From: JAYPUA01 sp038133845
GTDB lineage: Bacteria > SAR324 > NAC60-12
DNA length: 64,000 nucleotides
Assembly: GCA_038133845.1 (NCBI GenBank)
Contig: JAYPUA010000009.1
Coordinates: 1-64,000, forward strand
Reading direction: 5' to 3'
How positions within the stretch are numbered: position 1 is the first letter of the stretch; the number at the start of each line of letters is the position of its first letter. Shown here piece by piece: positions 17,701 through 26,277 of the stretch. The position numbers and the translations under genes are program-made. Under the pieces are notes generated by a model. It worked only from the letters and a program-made list of their open reading frames with translations, made no database searches and was not told the origin of the DNA.

Positions 17701-19086
17701 ATGACAAGAACAGCGATTGGTGTATTTCTGACAGTCTCGATGGTGTGGCTCTCCGGATGTTCCGGGTTGATGGAAGATGCTCCGCCTCCGCCGCCCAAGG
17801 CAGAGGAATTCCTGACACTGGCGGACGTCAATGGCCGAGTGACCCTCCGAGAAGACTCCCCAGATGTCCGGGTGATTCGGGTCAAGGCCAAGGCCTTCAT
17901 CAAACAGAACGACATCCGCTCTGCCAAGATTCTGGCCACCAACGTCGCCACAGGTTATGCCGTGGACGAGATGGTCCGGGAGCTTTTGACCGAAGAGACC
18001 TACAACAACAACTACGAGCAGATCGAGCAGTACCTCTCTCAGAACCTGCAGAACTACGTGGTAGACAGTGAGGTTCTCGCCGAGAAGCGCATCTTCGCCG
18101 GGAAGTACTACGGGATCGATGCCGCCTTCAAGATCAGCCGCCAAAAGGTGCTGGTTGCCCTGCAGAAGGACCTGAAGCTGATCAACAACAGTTCCAGCAC
18201 CCTCGTGGTCGTCATCACCAGCAAGAAGGACATCGACCTGTCCTCCTCCGGGTTCCGGTTCTCAGACATCGAAGACGCACTGATGAACCAGATCCAGACC
18301 GACCTGAATCAGCGTGGGCTGAGGGCCATGGACTTCCGGAACGCGGTGACTCAACTCCAGTCCGATGAGAAGCTCCGGGAGCAGTTCAAGGCGATCTCCA
18401 AGGACCAGTTCATGGCCATGATTGCAGGAAGCGACGCCGCCTCGGCTCAGCTGAATACACAGATTCAGAATGCCGAAGAGTTCTACTCCACAGGACTGAC
18501 CCTGCTTCAGCAAATGGCGAAGGTGGTCGTGGAGGTCAACGTTCAGGCCCTCGGAGGCACGCCTCAGACAAACATGAGCCTGTCCATCAACGTCACGGCC
18601 AAGAACATCTCCACCGGACGTGGCGGAGCGTTCGCCAACTCGCTCTTCAACGTGGCGCGACGTGGCGGACCGAATGTCATCCCGTCCGCAATGATCACCG
18701 GGCTGGTGCAGGACACCTACACCGACATGAAGAAGGATTTTGTGCCCCAAGTGATCAAGGAGATGTCCACCATCTCGGTCGGCGGAGACAAGCTGATGCC
18801 TTACGAAATCGTGCTCAAGGACTTTGAGAGCCGGGACGTGCGACGTTTCCGTGGGGCGTTGGATCAGCGACAGAGCGACCAGCTTCGCTACATCGACTAT
18901 GACAACACCCTGGCGGATGCTCAGCCTTCGCTGGTCACGATCCGGGTGCGCTATGCAGGCAAGCCCGACCGTCTGGCCGATGTGCTGATGGGCATTCTGG
19001 ATGCACAACAGATTGATTTCAAAGAGCCTCGAGTTGCCCCGGAACTCAAGGACCTGGTCATTGAGCGTGTGAAAGGAGAATCATGA
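17701..19086 (+). CDS. Outer-envelope lipoprotein with FlgT-N/LPP20-like N-terminal domain
   Basis: A 461-residue lipoprotein whose signal peptide ends in the lipobox LSGC (WLSGCSG). The ATG at 17701 fits this best and the ATG at 17650 is an alternative. The first mature domain (RVKAKAFIKQNDIRSAKILATNVATGYAVDE, then LQNYVVDSEVLAEKRIFAGKYYGIDAAFKIS) follows the pattern of the FlgT N-terminal/LPP20 family: an Ala-rich helix, then two strands. The next part (LVVVITSKKDI, SDIEDALMNQIQTDLNQRGLRAMDF) looks like a CsgG/TolB-type fold, as in FlgT's middle domain. Function is not known. It overlaps the HEAT lipoprotein gene by 4 bp. Confidence 0.65.
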   Translation: MTRTAIGVFLTVSMVWLSGCSGLMEDAPPPPPKAEEFLTLADVNGRVTLREDSPDVRVIRVKAKAFIKQNDIRSAKILATNVATGYAVDEMVRELLTEETYNNNYEQIEQYLSQNLQNYVVDSEVLAEKRIFAGKYYGIDAAFKISRQKVLVALQKDLKLINNSSSTLVVVITSKKDIDLSSSGFRFSDIEDALMNQIQTDLNQRGLRAMDFRNAVTQLQSDEKLREQFKAISKDQFMAMIAGSDAASAQLNTQIQNAEEFYSTGLTLLQQMAKVVVEVNVQALGGTPQTNMSLSINVTAKNISTGRGGAFANSLFNVARRGGPNVIPSAMITGLVQDTYTDMKKDFVPQVIKEMSTISVGGDKLMPYEIVLKDFESRDVRRFRGALDQRQSDQLRYIDYDNTLADAQPSLVTIRVRYAGKPDRLADVLMGILDAQQIDFKEPRVAPELKDLVIERVKGES

Positions 19087-19949
19087 ACCCCCGATCCATC
19101 TGGTCTCTGATGCTCGCGCTGCTGCTGATTTTCGGAGTCGGCGCGTGCACAAAAAACATTGATGATGCCGAAGCCCTCTATCGGTCCGGAGACAAAGACG
19201 CCGCGCTGGACGTGGTCGAGGAGCTCATGGAGAGCGAAGACCCCGGAGTCCGAAGGCGGGCCATCAAGCTAGCCGGAGATATTGGCAACGACCGCGCCGG
19301 TCGGTTGATGGTTCGGGCCCTGCAGGATCCCAGCCCGGACGTCCAGAAGGAAGCCGTCCGAGGTTTGGGGAAAAATGCCTATGAGCCTGGAATCGAGCCA
19401 ATCATCGACCTGCTTCCCAAGGCGGACCCCGACGTCCTGCGAGCCGCGGCAAGCGCTCTGGGACAGTATGGCAAGCCCGGACTGGATGCGCTCGTCGAGC
19501 GTTACGTCACCCCGTCGGAGAGCGGAAACCGAGGGCTTTACCGCCAAGTGTTCCTGCAGATCGGGGCTCCGGCTGCCGAAGCGTTGATCGTCACGCTGAA
19601 GGGGAAGTCCTTCTTTGAAAACCGGGACACCTTTGCACTCCTTGAGGAGATGCAGAACCCTCGTGTGGCCACCTTGATGCTTCCCTACCTTGAAAATGAG
19701 GAAGTGGCTGAGCAGGTCGTAGAGGCCATTGGTCGACTCGGAAGCAAGGCCGTGGCTCCAACCCTGGAGAGCATCAAAGGCTACTCGACTTCACCGGATG
19801 ACGTCCGCGTTCTGGAGCTTCACATCCGAATCCTCGGGAAGCTCAAGGACAATCGTGCAATCCCCACCCTGGAGTCGCTGGCGACCCATCCGGATGAGCT
19901 GATCCGTGATGCCACCGACTTTGCTCTGACTCAGGTCCGGGGCTTCTAA
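19083..19949 (+). CDS. HEAT-repeat lipoprotein
   Basis: A 288-residue lipoprotein with signal sequence and lipobox GVGAC (ALLLIFGVGACTKN). The mature part is a solenoid of about six HEAT-like repeats, each with a pattern such as DPGVRRRAIKLAGDIGN, SPDVQKEAVRGLGKNA, DPDVLRAAASALGQYG and ELIRDATDFALTQV. HEAT arrays serve as protein-binding scaffolds. Its start overlaps the stop of the preceding lipoprotein gene as ATGA, so the two products are made together and probably act together in the envelope. A 10-bp hairpin follows the gene. Confidence 0.82.
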   Translation: MNPRSIWSLMLALLLIFGVGACTKNIDDAEALYRSGDKDAALDVVEELMESEDPGVRRRAIKLAGDIGNDRAGRLMVRALQDPSPDVQKEAVRGLGKNAYEPGIEPIIDLLPKADPDVLRAAASALGQYGKPGLDALVERYVTPSESGNRGLYRQVFLQIGAPAAEALIVTLKGKSFFENRDTFALLEEMQNPRVATLMLPYLENEEVAEQVVEAIGRLGSKAVAPTLESIKGYSTSPDDVRVLELHIRILGKLKDNRAIPTLESLATHPDELIRDATDFALTQVRGF

Positions 19950-19957
19950 TTCGCTTT

Positions 19958-19982
19958 CGGTCGACCCTCTCCGGGTCGACCG
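19958..19982. terminator. Perfect 10-bp hairpin after the lipoprotein pair
   Basis: The arms CGGTCGACCC and GGGTCGACCG flank the 5-base loop TCTCC, starting 9 bases after the HEAT gene stop. There is no T-tract downstream on the plus strand, so it is a stem-only terminator or mRNA-end stabiliser rather than a classic intrinsic terminator. It ends the unit before rpmB. Confidence 0.6.
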
Positions 19983-20054
19983 AACTCACCGGCACAAGCT
20001 CCTCTTCTCGTCCGGCCCCTTTTCCCTTCCCTGCGTCCGGACGCATCTTCAGTC

Positions 20055-20083
20055 TTGATTTTTGAAGATTGCAAAAGTATTTT
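20055..20083 (+). promoter_or_regulatory. Candidate sigma-70 promoter for rpmB
   Basis: TTGATT (20055-20060) and TATTTT (20078-20083) are separated by exactly 17 bases in an AT-rich patch that stands out from the GC-rich surroundings. It sits 39 bases ahead of the rpmB start. Confidence 0.55.
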
Positions 20084-20121
20084 TGTGAGTTTGACTTTTC
20101 CTCTTAGCAACGAGATCCCTC

Positions 20122-20313
20122 ATGTCTGTCAAATGCGATATCTGTGGCAAGACTCCCGGAGTCGGGAACAACGTCAGCCACGCCAACAACAAGAACAAGC
20201 GACGCTGGATGCCCAACCTGCAGACCGTTCGCATTCCGGCCGGAGACGGAACCCGGGTCAAGAGCCGTGTCTGCACCCAGTGCATCCGTTCCGGACGCAC
20301 CATGCCTGCGTGA
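20122..20313 (+). CDS. rpmB: 50S ribosomal protein L28
   Basis: A 63-residue ribosomal protein beginning MSVKCDICGK with the L28 core VSHANNKNKRRWMPNLQ. It carries two CxxC pairs (CDIC near the start and CTQC near the end), so it is the zinc-binding form that needs zinc, unlike the Cys-free paralogues made under zinc limitation. The length is typical of the short L28 type. A candidate promoter lies at 20055-20083. pheA follows after 22 bp. Confidence 0.96.
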   Translation: MSVKCDICGKTPGVGNNVSHANNKNKRRWMPNLQTVRIPAGDGTRVKSRVCTQCIRSGRTMPA

Positions 20314-20335
20314 GTGGCTCCCTCCGTCGCTCTTG

Positions 20336-21178
20336 ATGATCTTGGATACCGCCTCTGTCATTTTCACTCTGGGCCCTCAGGGGACATTCAGCGACGAGGC
20401 GGCCCACAAAGCCTTCCCCTCTCCTCCCAAAGTTCATTACACGCGTACGTTTCAGGAGGCGCTCCGCCTGACAACTCAGACGCCGGAATCTGTCTGTGTC
20501 GTCCCAGTGGAGAACTCCGTTGCGGGAACCATTGCCTCCGTTCAAGACTCGCTGGTTGCGGAAAACCTGACCGTCTTGCAGGAAGTGATCGTCCCGGTGC
20601 AGTACAGCCTGTTTCTGCAAGGTGCTCTGGACTTGGCCGGGGAATGTTTTGCACACCCCCAGGCGTTTGAGCAAACCAGCCAGTTTCTCTCTGAACACCT
20701 TCCTCAGGCCCGTTGCATCTTTTCCGACAGCAACATCGACTCCGGAGTACGTTTTCTCAAGCAGGCTCAAGATCCAAATTTTGCCGGAGCAGCCGTGGTT
20801 CCTTCATCGTTCGGCAGACAGCACCCGCAGTGGGTCCGGTTTGAGGATATTCAGGACTACGCGAACAACACCACCCGCTTTTTGGTCGTTCGCCGTCGGC
20901 AAGAGAGCGAATACTTTGATTTTTCAAAGCAAAAAACCTCACTCTTTGTGGAATTTCAAGAAGATCGCCCCGGGCTCCTTTATGAGATGCTGAGCATCTT
21001 CAACCGCTACGGGGTCAACCTGTGCCGTTTGGAATCGCGCCCCTCCAAGAGCATTCCGTGGGCTTACGTCTTCTACGTGGACTTCTACAACCACCCGGAG
21101 GTGGAGGCATGCCTAGAAGCTCTCGGCCAAGCCTGGTTTCGTCTGCGCGTTCTTGGAAGTTACGACCGGATCAGCTAA
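20336..21178 (+). CDS. pheA: Prephenate dehydratase with ACT domain
   Basis: It converts prephenate to phenylpyruvate in phenylalanine synthesis. The protein from the ATG at 20336 has 280 residues. The catalytic domain starts FTLGPQGTFSDEAA and has VVPVENSVAGTI and ANNTTRFLVV, where Thr-Arg-Phe is the conserved catalytic motif. The C-terminal ACT domain (TSLFVEFQEDRPGLLYEMLSIFNRYGVNLCRLESRPSK) carries the GALV-like and ESRP motifs that bind phenylalanine for feedback control. There is no chorismate mutase domain, so this is the monofunctional type. The longer frame upstream overlaps rpmB and is rejected. Confidence 0.95.
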   Translation: MILDTASVIFTLGPQGTFSDEAAHKAFPSPPKVHYTRTFQEALRLTTQTPESVCVVPVENSVAGTIASVQDSLVAENLTVLQEVIVPVQYSLFLQGALDLAGECFAHPQAFEQTSQFLSEHLPQARCIFSDSNIDSGVRFLKQAQDPNFAGAAVVPSSFGRQHPQWVRFEDIQDYANNTTRFLVVRRRQESEYFDFSKQKTSLFVEFQEDRPGLLYEMLSIFNRYGVNLCRLESRPSKSIPWAYVFYVDFYNHPEVEACLEALGQAWFRLRVLGSYDRIS

Positions 21179-21273
21179 AAGCGTCGCTCCACACTTGTAA
21201 CCCCCACTCATTTTTCCTATCCTTTTGCCGCGGATGGGTTCCGTGTCCTTTCACTCTTTGCAACAAGGTGATC

Positions 21274-22488
21274 ATGGCGATATTTAGAAGTGTTCTGGAG
21301 AGAGTCCTTCAAGGGCTTGCTTTGATACTGGGTTGGGGGTTCCTGTGCGGTATTGATCGCGGAGGAAGCAATCCGAACTTCGGGCTCAGTGACTTGGAAA
21401 GCAAAAACATGTTCCAGTCCATGCCTCCTCCCTCGGCATGGCCCCTCTCGTTCTGGATCACCCTCTTCATTCTGATTGTTGGTCCTGTTGCAACGATCTA
21501 CGGGCTGCGCTACCTGAAAGAGAAGCAGGAGAAGGCGCAGATGGAGAAGATCGCTGACGAGCAGGCGCAGTTGGGTGTAGACACGGAGTTGGAGGACAAG
21601 AAGGTCGAAGACACGATGCGCAAGTTCATCGCCGAGGTGGTGGGAACAGACGACCCCATCGAAGTGCTTCCGGTGGTCAAGGATCCTGTTCTCTTTGAAG
21701 AGAAGATCGAGGCCTACAAGGCGACTCCACGCTGCTCCGCAGACAAGCTCGCCAAGATCTATGCGTTGCGCAAGAGCATGCAGTTCACCATCAATTACCC
21801 GGAGATCCCGTTCATCAAGACCCAGATGCTCATCCCCAACATTCGCTTGGAATGCCAGCTGGAGCACAAGAACAAGATGGTCAACTTCATGAGTTCAGTC
21901 CTGGAGGTGCACGAAGATCGATTCCTGATCAAGCCTCCAATGGTCAAGAAGCGTCCCGCCAACCTGAAGCAGTTCCCGACCGTGACCTGTAAGCTCACCC
22001 GGGAGGGGGATGCAGACTACGAGTTCAAGGCACCGGTCATTGACCAGCTTCTTGAAGGGTCGAACGGTGTGATTCTGGGGCACACTCCAGAGATTCGGAA
22101 GATGGTCATCCGTGAATCTGAGCGGGTCCCCATGGAGATGACGATGGATTTCAACTTCATCCAGCAAGCGGCCTTTGAGGCAGAACAAGTGGGAGGGGCT
22201 GCTGGACCAAGGGTTGCGCTGAGCGGAAAAGTAGAGGACATGAGCGCTGGAGGAATGATGATTCAGATCGGCAGCATGCCCAGTCCGGAGATCAGCACAG
22301 ATGACGTGATGGAGTTTCACCTGGCTCGGGCCAACCTGCGAGGCATGATGCTGGCCAACGTGGTGCGGGTTGTTGACAAGGGGGGCCTGTTCAACCTGCA
22401 CCTCCGGTTCCGCAATGTGGATCAGCTCATGCGCATCAAGCTGAACCAGTACCTGCACCGAGCCAAGAAGTCCAAGCAGGCCGCATAA
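21274..22488 (+). CDS. Membrane-anchored PilZ-domain (c-di-GMP) protein
   Basis: A 404-residue protein from the ATG at 21274 (AAGG upstream). Two hydrophobic segments lie at about 8-27 and 58-80, then a Lys/Glu-rich helix, then a beta-rich region at about 165-260 that resembles the YcgR-type N-terminal domain. The C-terminal PilZ domain has both c-di-GMP motifs: the RxxxR site in IRESERVPM (Arg280, Arg284) and DxSxxG in EDMSAGGMM (322-326). It probably reports c-di-GMP at the inner membrane, for example to the flagellar motor (fliG is in this window). The partner is unknown. Confidence 0.85.
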   Translation: MAIFRSVLERVLQGLALILGWGFLCGIDRGGSNPNFGLSDLESKNMFQSMPPPSAWPLSFWITLFILIVGPVATIYGLRYLKEKQEKAQMEKIADEQAQLGVDTELEDKKVEDTMRKFIAEVVGTDDPIEVLPVVKDPVLFEEKIEAYKATPRCSADKLAKIYALRKSMQFTINYPEIPFIKTQMLIPNIRLECQLEHKNKMVNFMSSVLEVHEDRFLIKPPMVKKRPANLKQFPTVTCKLTREGDADYEFKAPVIDQLLEGSNGVILGHTPEIRKMVIRESERVPMEMTMDFNFIQQAAFEAEQVGGAAGPRVALSGKVEDMSAGGMMIQIGSMPSPEISTDDVMEFHLARANLRGMMLANVVRVVDKGGLFNLHLRFRNVDQLMRIKLNQYLHRAKKSKQAA

Positions 22489-22492
22489 CGTT

Positions 22493-23785
22493 TTAGGCGA
22501 AGCGCACTTCGGTAAAACGACTCCGGAGGCGCTTCACCCCTTCCAGCACGGATTTTCCCTCCAGCCCGTCCTTCATCAGTTCTGCCAACTCACCCATCTC
22601 GGATTCTTGCATTCCACAGCGTGTCATCTCCTGGACACCGATGCGTAACCCGGTCGGATTTCTAGCATCTGTATCTCCGGGGAGCATGTTGTAGTTGAGG
22701 ATGATGTTGTTCTCGGCCAGGTTCCGCGCCACGACCTTTCCGGGGCCATACGCGGAGACGTTGAGCGCAATCTGATGACTTTCGGTGAACCCGAACTCTG
22801 CGGCTTCCACCACCACTCCGCTGTCGTGCAGCGCCTGCCCCAGAGCCTTCGCGTTGCGCACTGTCTGCTCCGCATAGGCGCGGCCATGCGCCTGCATCTC
22901 GCGGATCGTCACCAGCAGCCCGGGGAGGGTGTGCAGGTGGTGGCTGCTTGAAGATCCGGGCATCACCCCCCGGTCGATGCTCTCCCACCACTTCAGCTCC
23001 GAAGGCGTCTCCAGATTTCCCAAAATCACTCCGCGCTGAGGCCCGGGAAAGGTTTTGTGCGTGCTCGCGTTGATGAAGTGGGCGCCTTCGGCAAAGGGAT
23101 CTTGGAACTGCCCCCCCAGGATCAGCCCAAGCACATGAGCCCCATCGTACAGCAGAGGGATTCCGTGATGACGGCAGACTTCGGCGACCTCTCGAACCGG
23201 CTCCGGGAACAGAAACAGGCTCTTGCCCAGAAGTACCATGTTCGGCTTGGTCTGCTCGACCAGATCCACACACCTTGCGGCGTCCAGGTGCCACCCGTCT
23301 TCCATCGTCGGCCAAAAGTGCAGATGGATCGAGTTCTCCCGCCCCGGGAGCAAGGCCTGTCCTCGGACCTGAATCCGGCGCCCTACCACGCCAATCGGGT
23401 TGTGGCTGATGTGTCCGCCAACATCAATCGAGTTGACAATGACCGTGTCCCCACCGCGTAGCAGAGCCAGAGCCACTGCGGTATTTGCGGCATTTCCGCT
23501 GATCGGCCGAACATCCGCCTGCCGACAGCCAGCCAGTTCGATGAACTCTCGGGTGGCCATGGCCTCGATCTCGTCGATGTAGCGAGTTCCCTCATAGTAG
23601 CGACGGTCTCCCTCCGGAGTGTTGGGGTGCCCCTCGGCATAACGCCCCATGAAGTCGTTCGCCTCGATCTCCCGGACTGCTGGAGACTGCGCATTTTCGC
23701 TGGCAATCAGGTTGATTGCCTCGTGACCACGCCACTGATTCTGACGATCTACGAGGTTCTGGATGTCGGCTATGTCAACGCTCAT
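22493..23785 (-). CDS. Serine hydroxymethyltransferase family, archaeal-type
   Basis: A 430-residue PLP enzyme. The PLP lysine is Lys244 in NASTHKTFPGPQRG. NLIASENAQSPAVRE, GRYAEGHPNTPEGDRRYYEG, IDVGGHISHNP, SLFLFPEPVREV and YDGAHVLGLILGGQFQDP match the archaeal SHMT branch much better than the bacterial GlyA pattern I know. The reaction is probably glycine/serine interconversion with a folate or pterin one-carbon carrier. A side role on other beta-hydroxy amino acids cannot be excluded. The ATG at 23785 has AAGGAG six bases upstream. It lies 42 bp after hldE on the same strand. Confidence 0.86.
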   Translation of the reverse strand: MSVDIADIQNLVDRQNQWRGHEAINLIASENAQSPAVREIEANDFMGRYAEGHPNTPEGDRRYYEGTRYIDEIEAMATREFIELAGCRQADVRPISGNAANTAVALALLRGGDTVIVNSIDVGGHISHNPIGVVGRRIQVRGQALLPGRENSIHLHFWPTMEDGWHLDAARCVDLVEQTKPNMVLLGKSLFLFPEPVREVAEVCRHHGIPLLYDGAHVLGLILGGQFQDPFAEGAHFINASTHKTFPGPQRGVILGNLETPSELKWWESIDRGVMPGSSSSHHLHTLPGLLVTIREMQAHGRAYAEQTVRNAKALGQALHDSGVVVEAAEFGFTESHQIALNVSAYGPGKVVARNLAENNIILNYNMLPGDTDARNPTGLRIGVQEMTRCGMQESEMGELAELMKDGLEGKSVLEGVKRLRSRFTEVRFA

Positions 23786-23827
23786 GATGGCTCCTTGAAG
23801 TGAATGAGAGGTGGCTGGAGATGGCAG

Positions 23828-25237
23828 TCAGTACTCCTGAAGGTATTCAATGCGGGCACCTGCGGCCTCAATCGCCACAGCCTCCGGAAGAGTCTGTTCC
23901 CGGAAGCGTTCGCCCTTGACCACCACCTGCGGACGGATGCGCTCAATCAGCCGGCTGGCATCCGGATCATCAAAGATCACGACCCGGTCCACCGTCTCTA
24001 CAGACGAGAGCAGCATGGCTCGTTCACGCTCGTTCAGCAGAGGGGCCCGCCCCTTTTGCTCCGTAATCACGCGGTCGCTGTTGATTCCCACCACATTGAA
24101 GCCGCGCAACACCTTGAGCTGCTGGAGAAACTTGAGGTGTCCGGCACAGATCTCGTCGAAGTAACCATTCGTGAACACTACCGGCTGGTCCTGAAGCGAG
24201 AGGAAGCGCGAAAGCTGCTCCAGGGTCACGATCTTGGACGAGGTCTCTCCAAAGTCAAACCGGTGCAGCAGCTCGGCCTTGCTGAAAGAGACAACGCCCA
24301 CGTGCTGAATCTCCATGCTCGCTGCCAGTTGTGACCAATAGGAGGCGCTCTCAATGGAGGCTCCTCCGGCCAGCATGAAGCCCAGGACGCTGATGACCAT
24401 GTCTCCAGCCCCGACAACATCAAACACTTCCCGAGATTCCGCATTGAAGAAGTGGAAGTTTTGCGGATCTTCAAACAGCAACAGCCCGTCTTTGTCCAGG
24501 CTGATCACAACGTAGTCCAGTCCGACTTGATACTTGAGCACCTGGGCTGCGCGCAGGATGCTGTTGCGGTCTGTCAGACCAAAACCAACAGCCGACTCGG
24601 TTTCCTTGCGGTTGGGCTTGATGACCGTGAAGTCCTGGTAGATGCCGTAGTCGCTTCCGCGTCGGGGATCTCCAATGACAGGAATCTCATGAGTCTTTCC
24701 CAGGGCTGCAATTGTCCGGAGCAGGTTTTCGCTGAGCAACCCTTTGCCATAGTCAGAGACCACCACAGCATCCATTTGGGCGATGCTCCCCTTCAAGCAT
24801 TCCAGGACTTGTCCCTCCAGGCTCGAGGGCAGCCCCTGACCTACCGGAGGATCCATATCCATGCGCAAGAGGTGGGTGTGCCCCGAGATCATCCGGTGCT
24901 TGAGCACACTCCGATATTCGCCGGAAACCACCACCCCGGATGTGTCCATTCCCTGTTGCTCCAGGATGTCCAGAATGACACGCCCGGACTCGTCCTGCCC
25001 CACGATGCCGCAGGGGGTAACCTGTGCCCCGAGTGCCGCGAGGTTCATCATCACGTTCCCGGCCCCTCCCAAACGCTGGTCCTCACGCAGAACACGCAAT
25101 ACCGGGATTGGCGCCTCCGGGGAAATTCGCTCCACGACACCCCAGGAGTAACGGTCCAGCATCAGGTCACCAATGACTAAAATGCGTGGAGAGTCAATGC
25201 TCTGTAGAGCACTGCGAAACGCTTCGGGATTTTCCAT
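23828..25237 (-). CDS. hldE: Bifunctional heptose-7-phosphate kinase / heptose-1-phosphate adenylyltransferase
   Basis: A two-domain enzyme for ADP-heptose, the precursor of LPS inner core. Residues about 15-320 are a PfkB kinase with GDLMLDRYSWG, GGAGNVMMNLAALG and the catalytic DVVGAGD. Residues about 340-469 are the nucleotidylyltransferase with VVFTNGYFDEICAGHLKFL, GINSD and VVKGERF. The first His of the usual HxGH nucleotide motif is Cys here (CAGH, codon TGT at 24146-24148), so the second activity may be changed. I start at the ATG at 25237, which has GGAG at proper spacing. The ATG at 25243 is too close to it. Confidence 0.9.
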   Translation of the reverse strand: MENPEAFRSALQSIDSPRILVIGDLMLDRYSWGVVERISPEAPIPVLRVLREDQRLGGAGNVMMNLAALGAQVTPCGIVGQDESGRVILDILEQQGMDTSGVVVSGEYRSVLKHRMISGHTHLLRMDMDPPVGQGLPSSLEGQVLECLKGSIAQMDAVVVSDYGKGLLSENLLRTIAALGKTHEIPVIGDPRRGSDYGIYQDFTVIKPNRKETESAVGFGLTDRNSILRAAQVLKYQVGLDYVVISLDKDGLLLFEDPQNFHFFNAESREVFDVVGAGDMVISVLGFMLAGGASIESASYWSQLAASMEIQHVGVVSFSKAELLHRFDFGETSSKIVTLEQLSRFLSLQDQPVVFTNGYFDEICAGHLKFLQQLKVLRGFNVVGINSDRVITEQKGRAPLLNERERAMLLSSVETVDRVVIFDDPDASRLIERIRPQVVVKGERFREQTLPEAVAIEAAGARIEYLQEY

Positions 25238-25261
25238 GCTCATCTCCGGGAAATTAGGGCC

Positions 25262-26269
25262 TCAGGATTTGGGCTTCAGGTACTTCTCCAGAACTTCCAC
25301 AAACTTCTGATAAGGCTGTGCTCCGGAGAGCAGCTCCCCTCGAACGGTCCGGGTCTTCGGGTCGTAAGCCCCGATGATGAACCCTGGAGTTCCGGTGATG
25401 CCCAGCGCCATTCCGTCCTCAATGTCCTGATCCACCAGCTTGCGGTAGCGGTCTTCCTCGATGCACCTGTCGTAGGCCTCGAGGTTCTTGATCTGGATCT
25501 CGCGCCCATAGGTTTTGAGATTGTTGACGGACTGCGCCTTTTGCCTCTGGTAGAGAATTTTGTGAAGCACTTCAAACTTGCCCTGCTCCCGGGCGCACTC
25601 TGCGGCTACCGCAGCCTCATCCGCCTCCGTGTGGAAGGTCAGCGGAAAGTGTCGGTATCCAAAAACCACCTGCTCGCCATACTCTCGGAGCAGGTTCTCC
25701 AGAGTCTCCTGCACCCGGAGGCAGAACGGGCACTGGTAGTCCGAAAACTCCAGAAGCATCACTCCAGCCGATTCGTTACCCCTCAAGTAGGCCGTTTTGA
25801 CCGAAGCTGTAATCACAAAGTCCGAAGGAGGAGCCAGGTAGGACTGCACCCAGCCTTCCTGCAAGGCCAGCGCATATTGGGACTGCAGGTGCTCCACCCG
25901 CAACTGCTGCTCCATGAAGCCGCGAATTTGGGGAGCCAGCTGCTCAAAGGTACCCCGAGATTTCAACCCGGAGGCGTCGTAGAAACGCTTGAGATCTGCG
26001 TCTGTAAGCGTGATCTCGGCTTCCGGACGGATCTCTTCATGCGTCTTGGCCAATTCGCGGACGCTGTACTCCAGCAACTCGGCCTCCAGCGCCTGATGCA
26101 GTTGCAAGGTCAGGTCGTGGATCCGCTTGTTCCTGAGATCCTCCAGCACCACCGGACGTCCGTCCACAGTCGCCAGCACCGGATTGTCGGAGTAGCGAAC
26201 AGCCTCTTCTTGAGCCAGTAGGGGAGGGGCAAAAGCCAGCAGGGCCAGCCAAAAAAATCGAAAAAGCAT
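25262..26269 (-). CDS. Secreted DsbA/thioredoxin-like oxidoreductase
   Basis: A 335-residue protein with a signal peptide (FFWLALLAFAPPLLAQ). The N-terminal part, about 25-150 (VLATVDGRPVVLEDLRNKRI and a long helical region), looks like the SurA-N/parvulin-type helical domain. The C-terminal part is a DsbA-fold thioredoxin with LLEFSDYQCPFCLRVQ (active site CPFC), FGYRHFPLTFHTEAD and the cis-Pro loop GITGTPGFIIG. This plan, with a helical chaperone-like extension, is found in DsbA/DsbG-like proteins of delta-type bacteria. It probably forms or isomerises disulfides in the periplasm. Confidence 0.87.
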   Translation of the reverse strand: MLFRFFWLALLAFAPPLLAQEEAVRYSDNPVLATVDGRPVVLEDLRNKRIHDLTLQLHQALEAELLEYSVRELAKTHEEIRPEAEITLTDADLKRFYDASGLKSRGTFEQLAPQIRGFMEQQLRVEHLQSQYALALQEGWVQSYLAPPSDFVITASVKTAYLRGNESAGVMLLEFSDYQCPFCLRVQETLENLLREYGEQVVFGYRHFPLTFHTEADEAAVAAECAREQGKFEVLHKILYQRQKAQSVNNLKTYGREIQIKNLEAYDRCIEEDRYRKLVDQDIEDGMALGITGTPGFIIGAYDPKTRTVRGELLSGAQPYQKFVEVLEKYLKPKS

Positions 26270-26277
26270 GTCGAGGC

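Noticed and set aside
21022..21273. Upstream extension of the PilZ gene frame into pheA
   Set aside because: It overlaps the conserved ACT domain of pheA, and its residues are not protein-like. The ATG at 21274 has a ribosome site.
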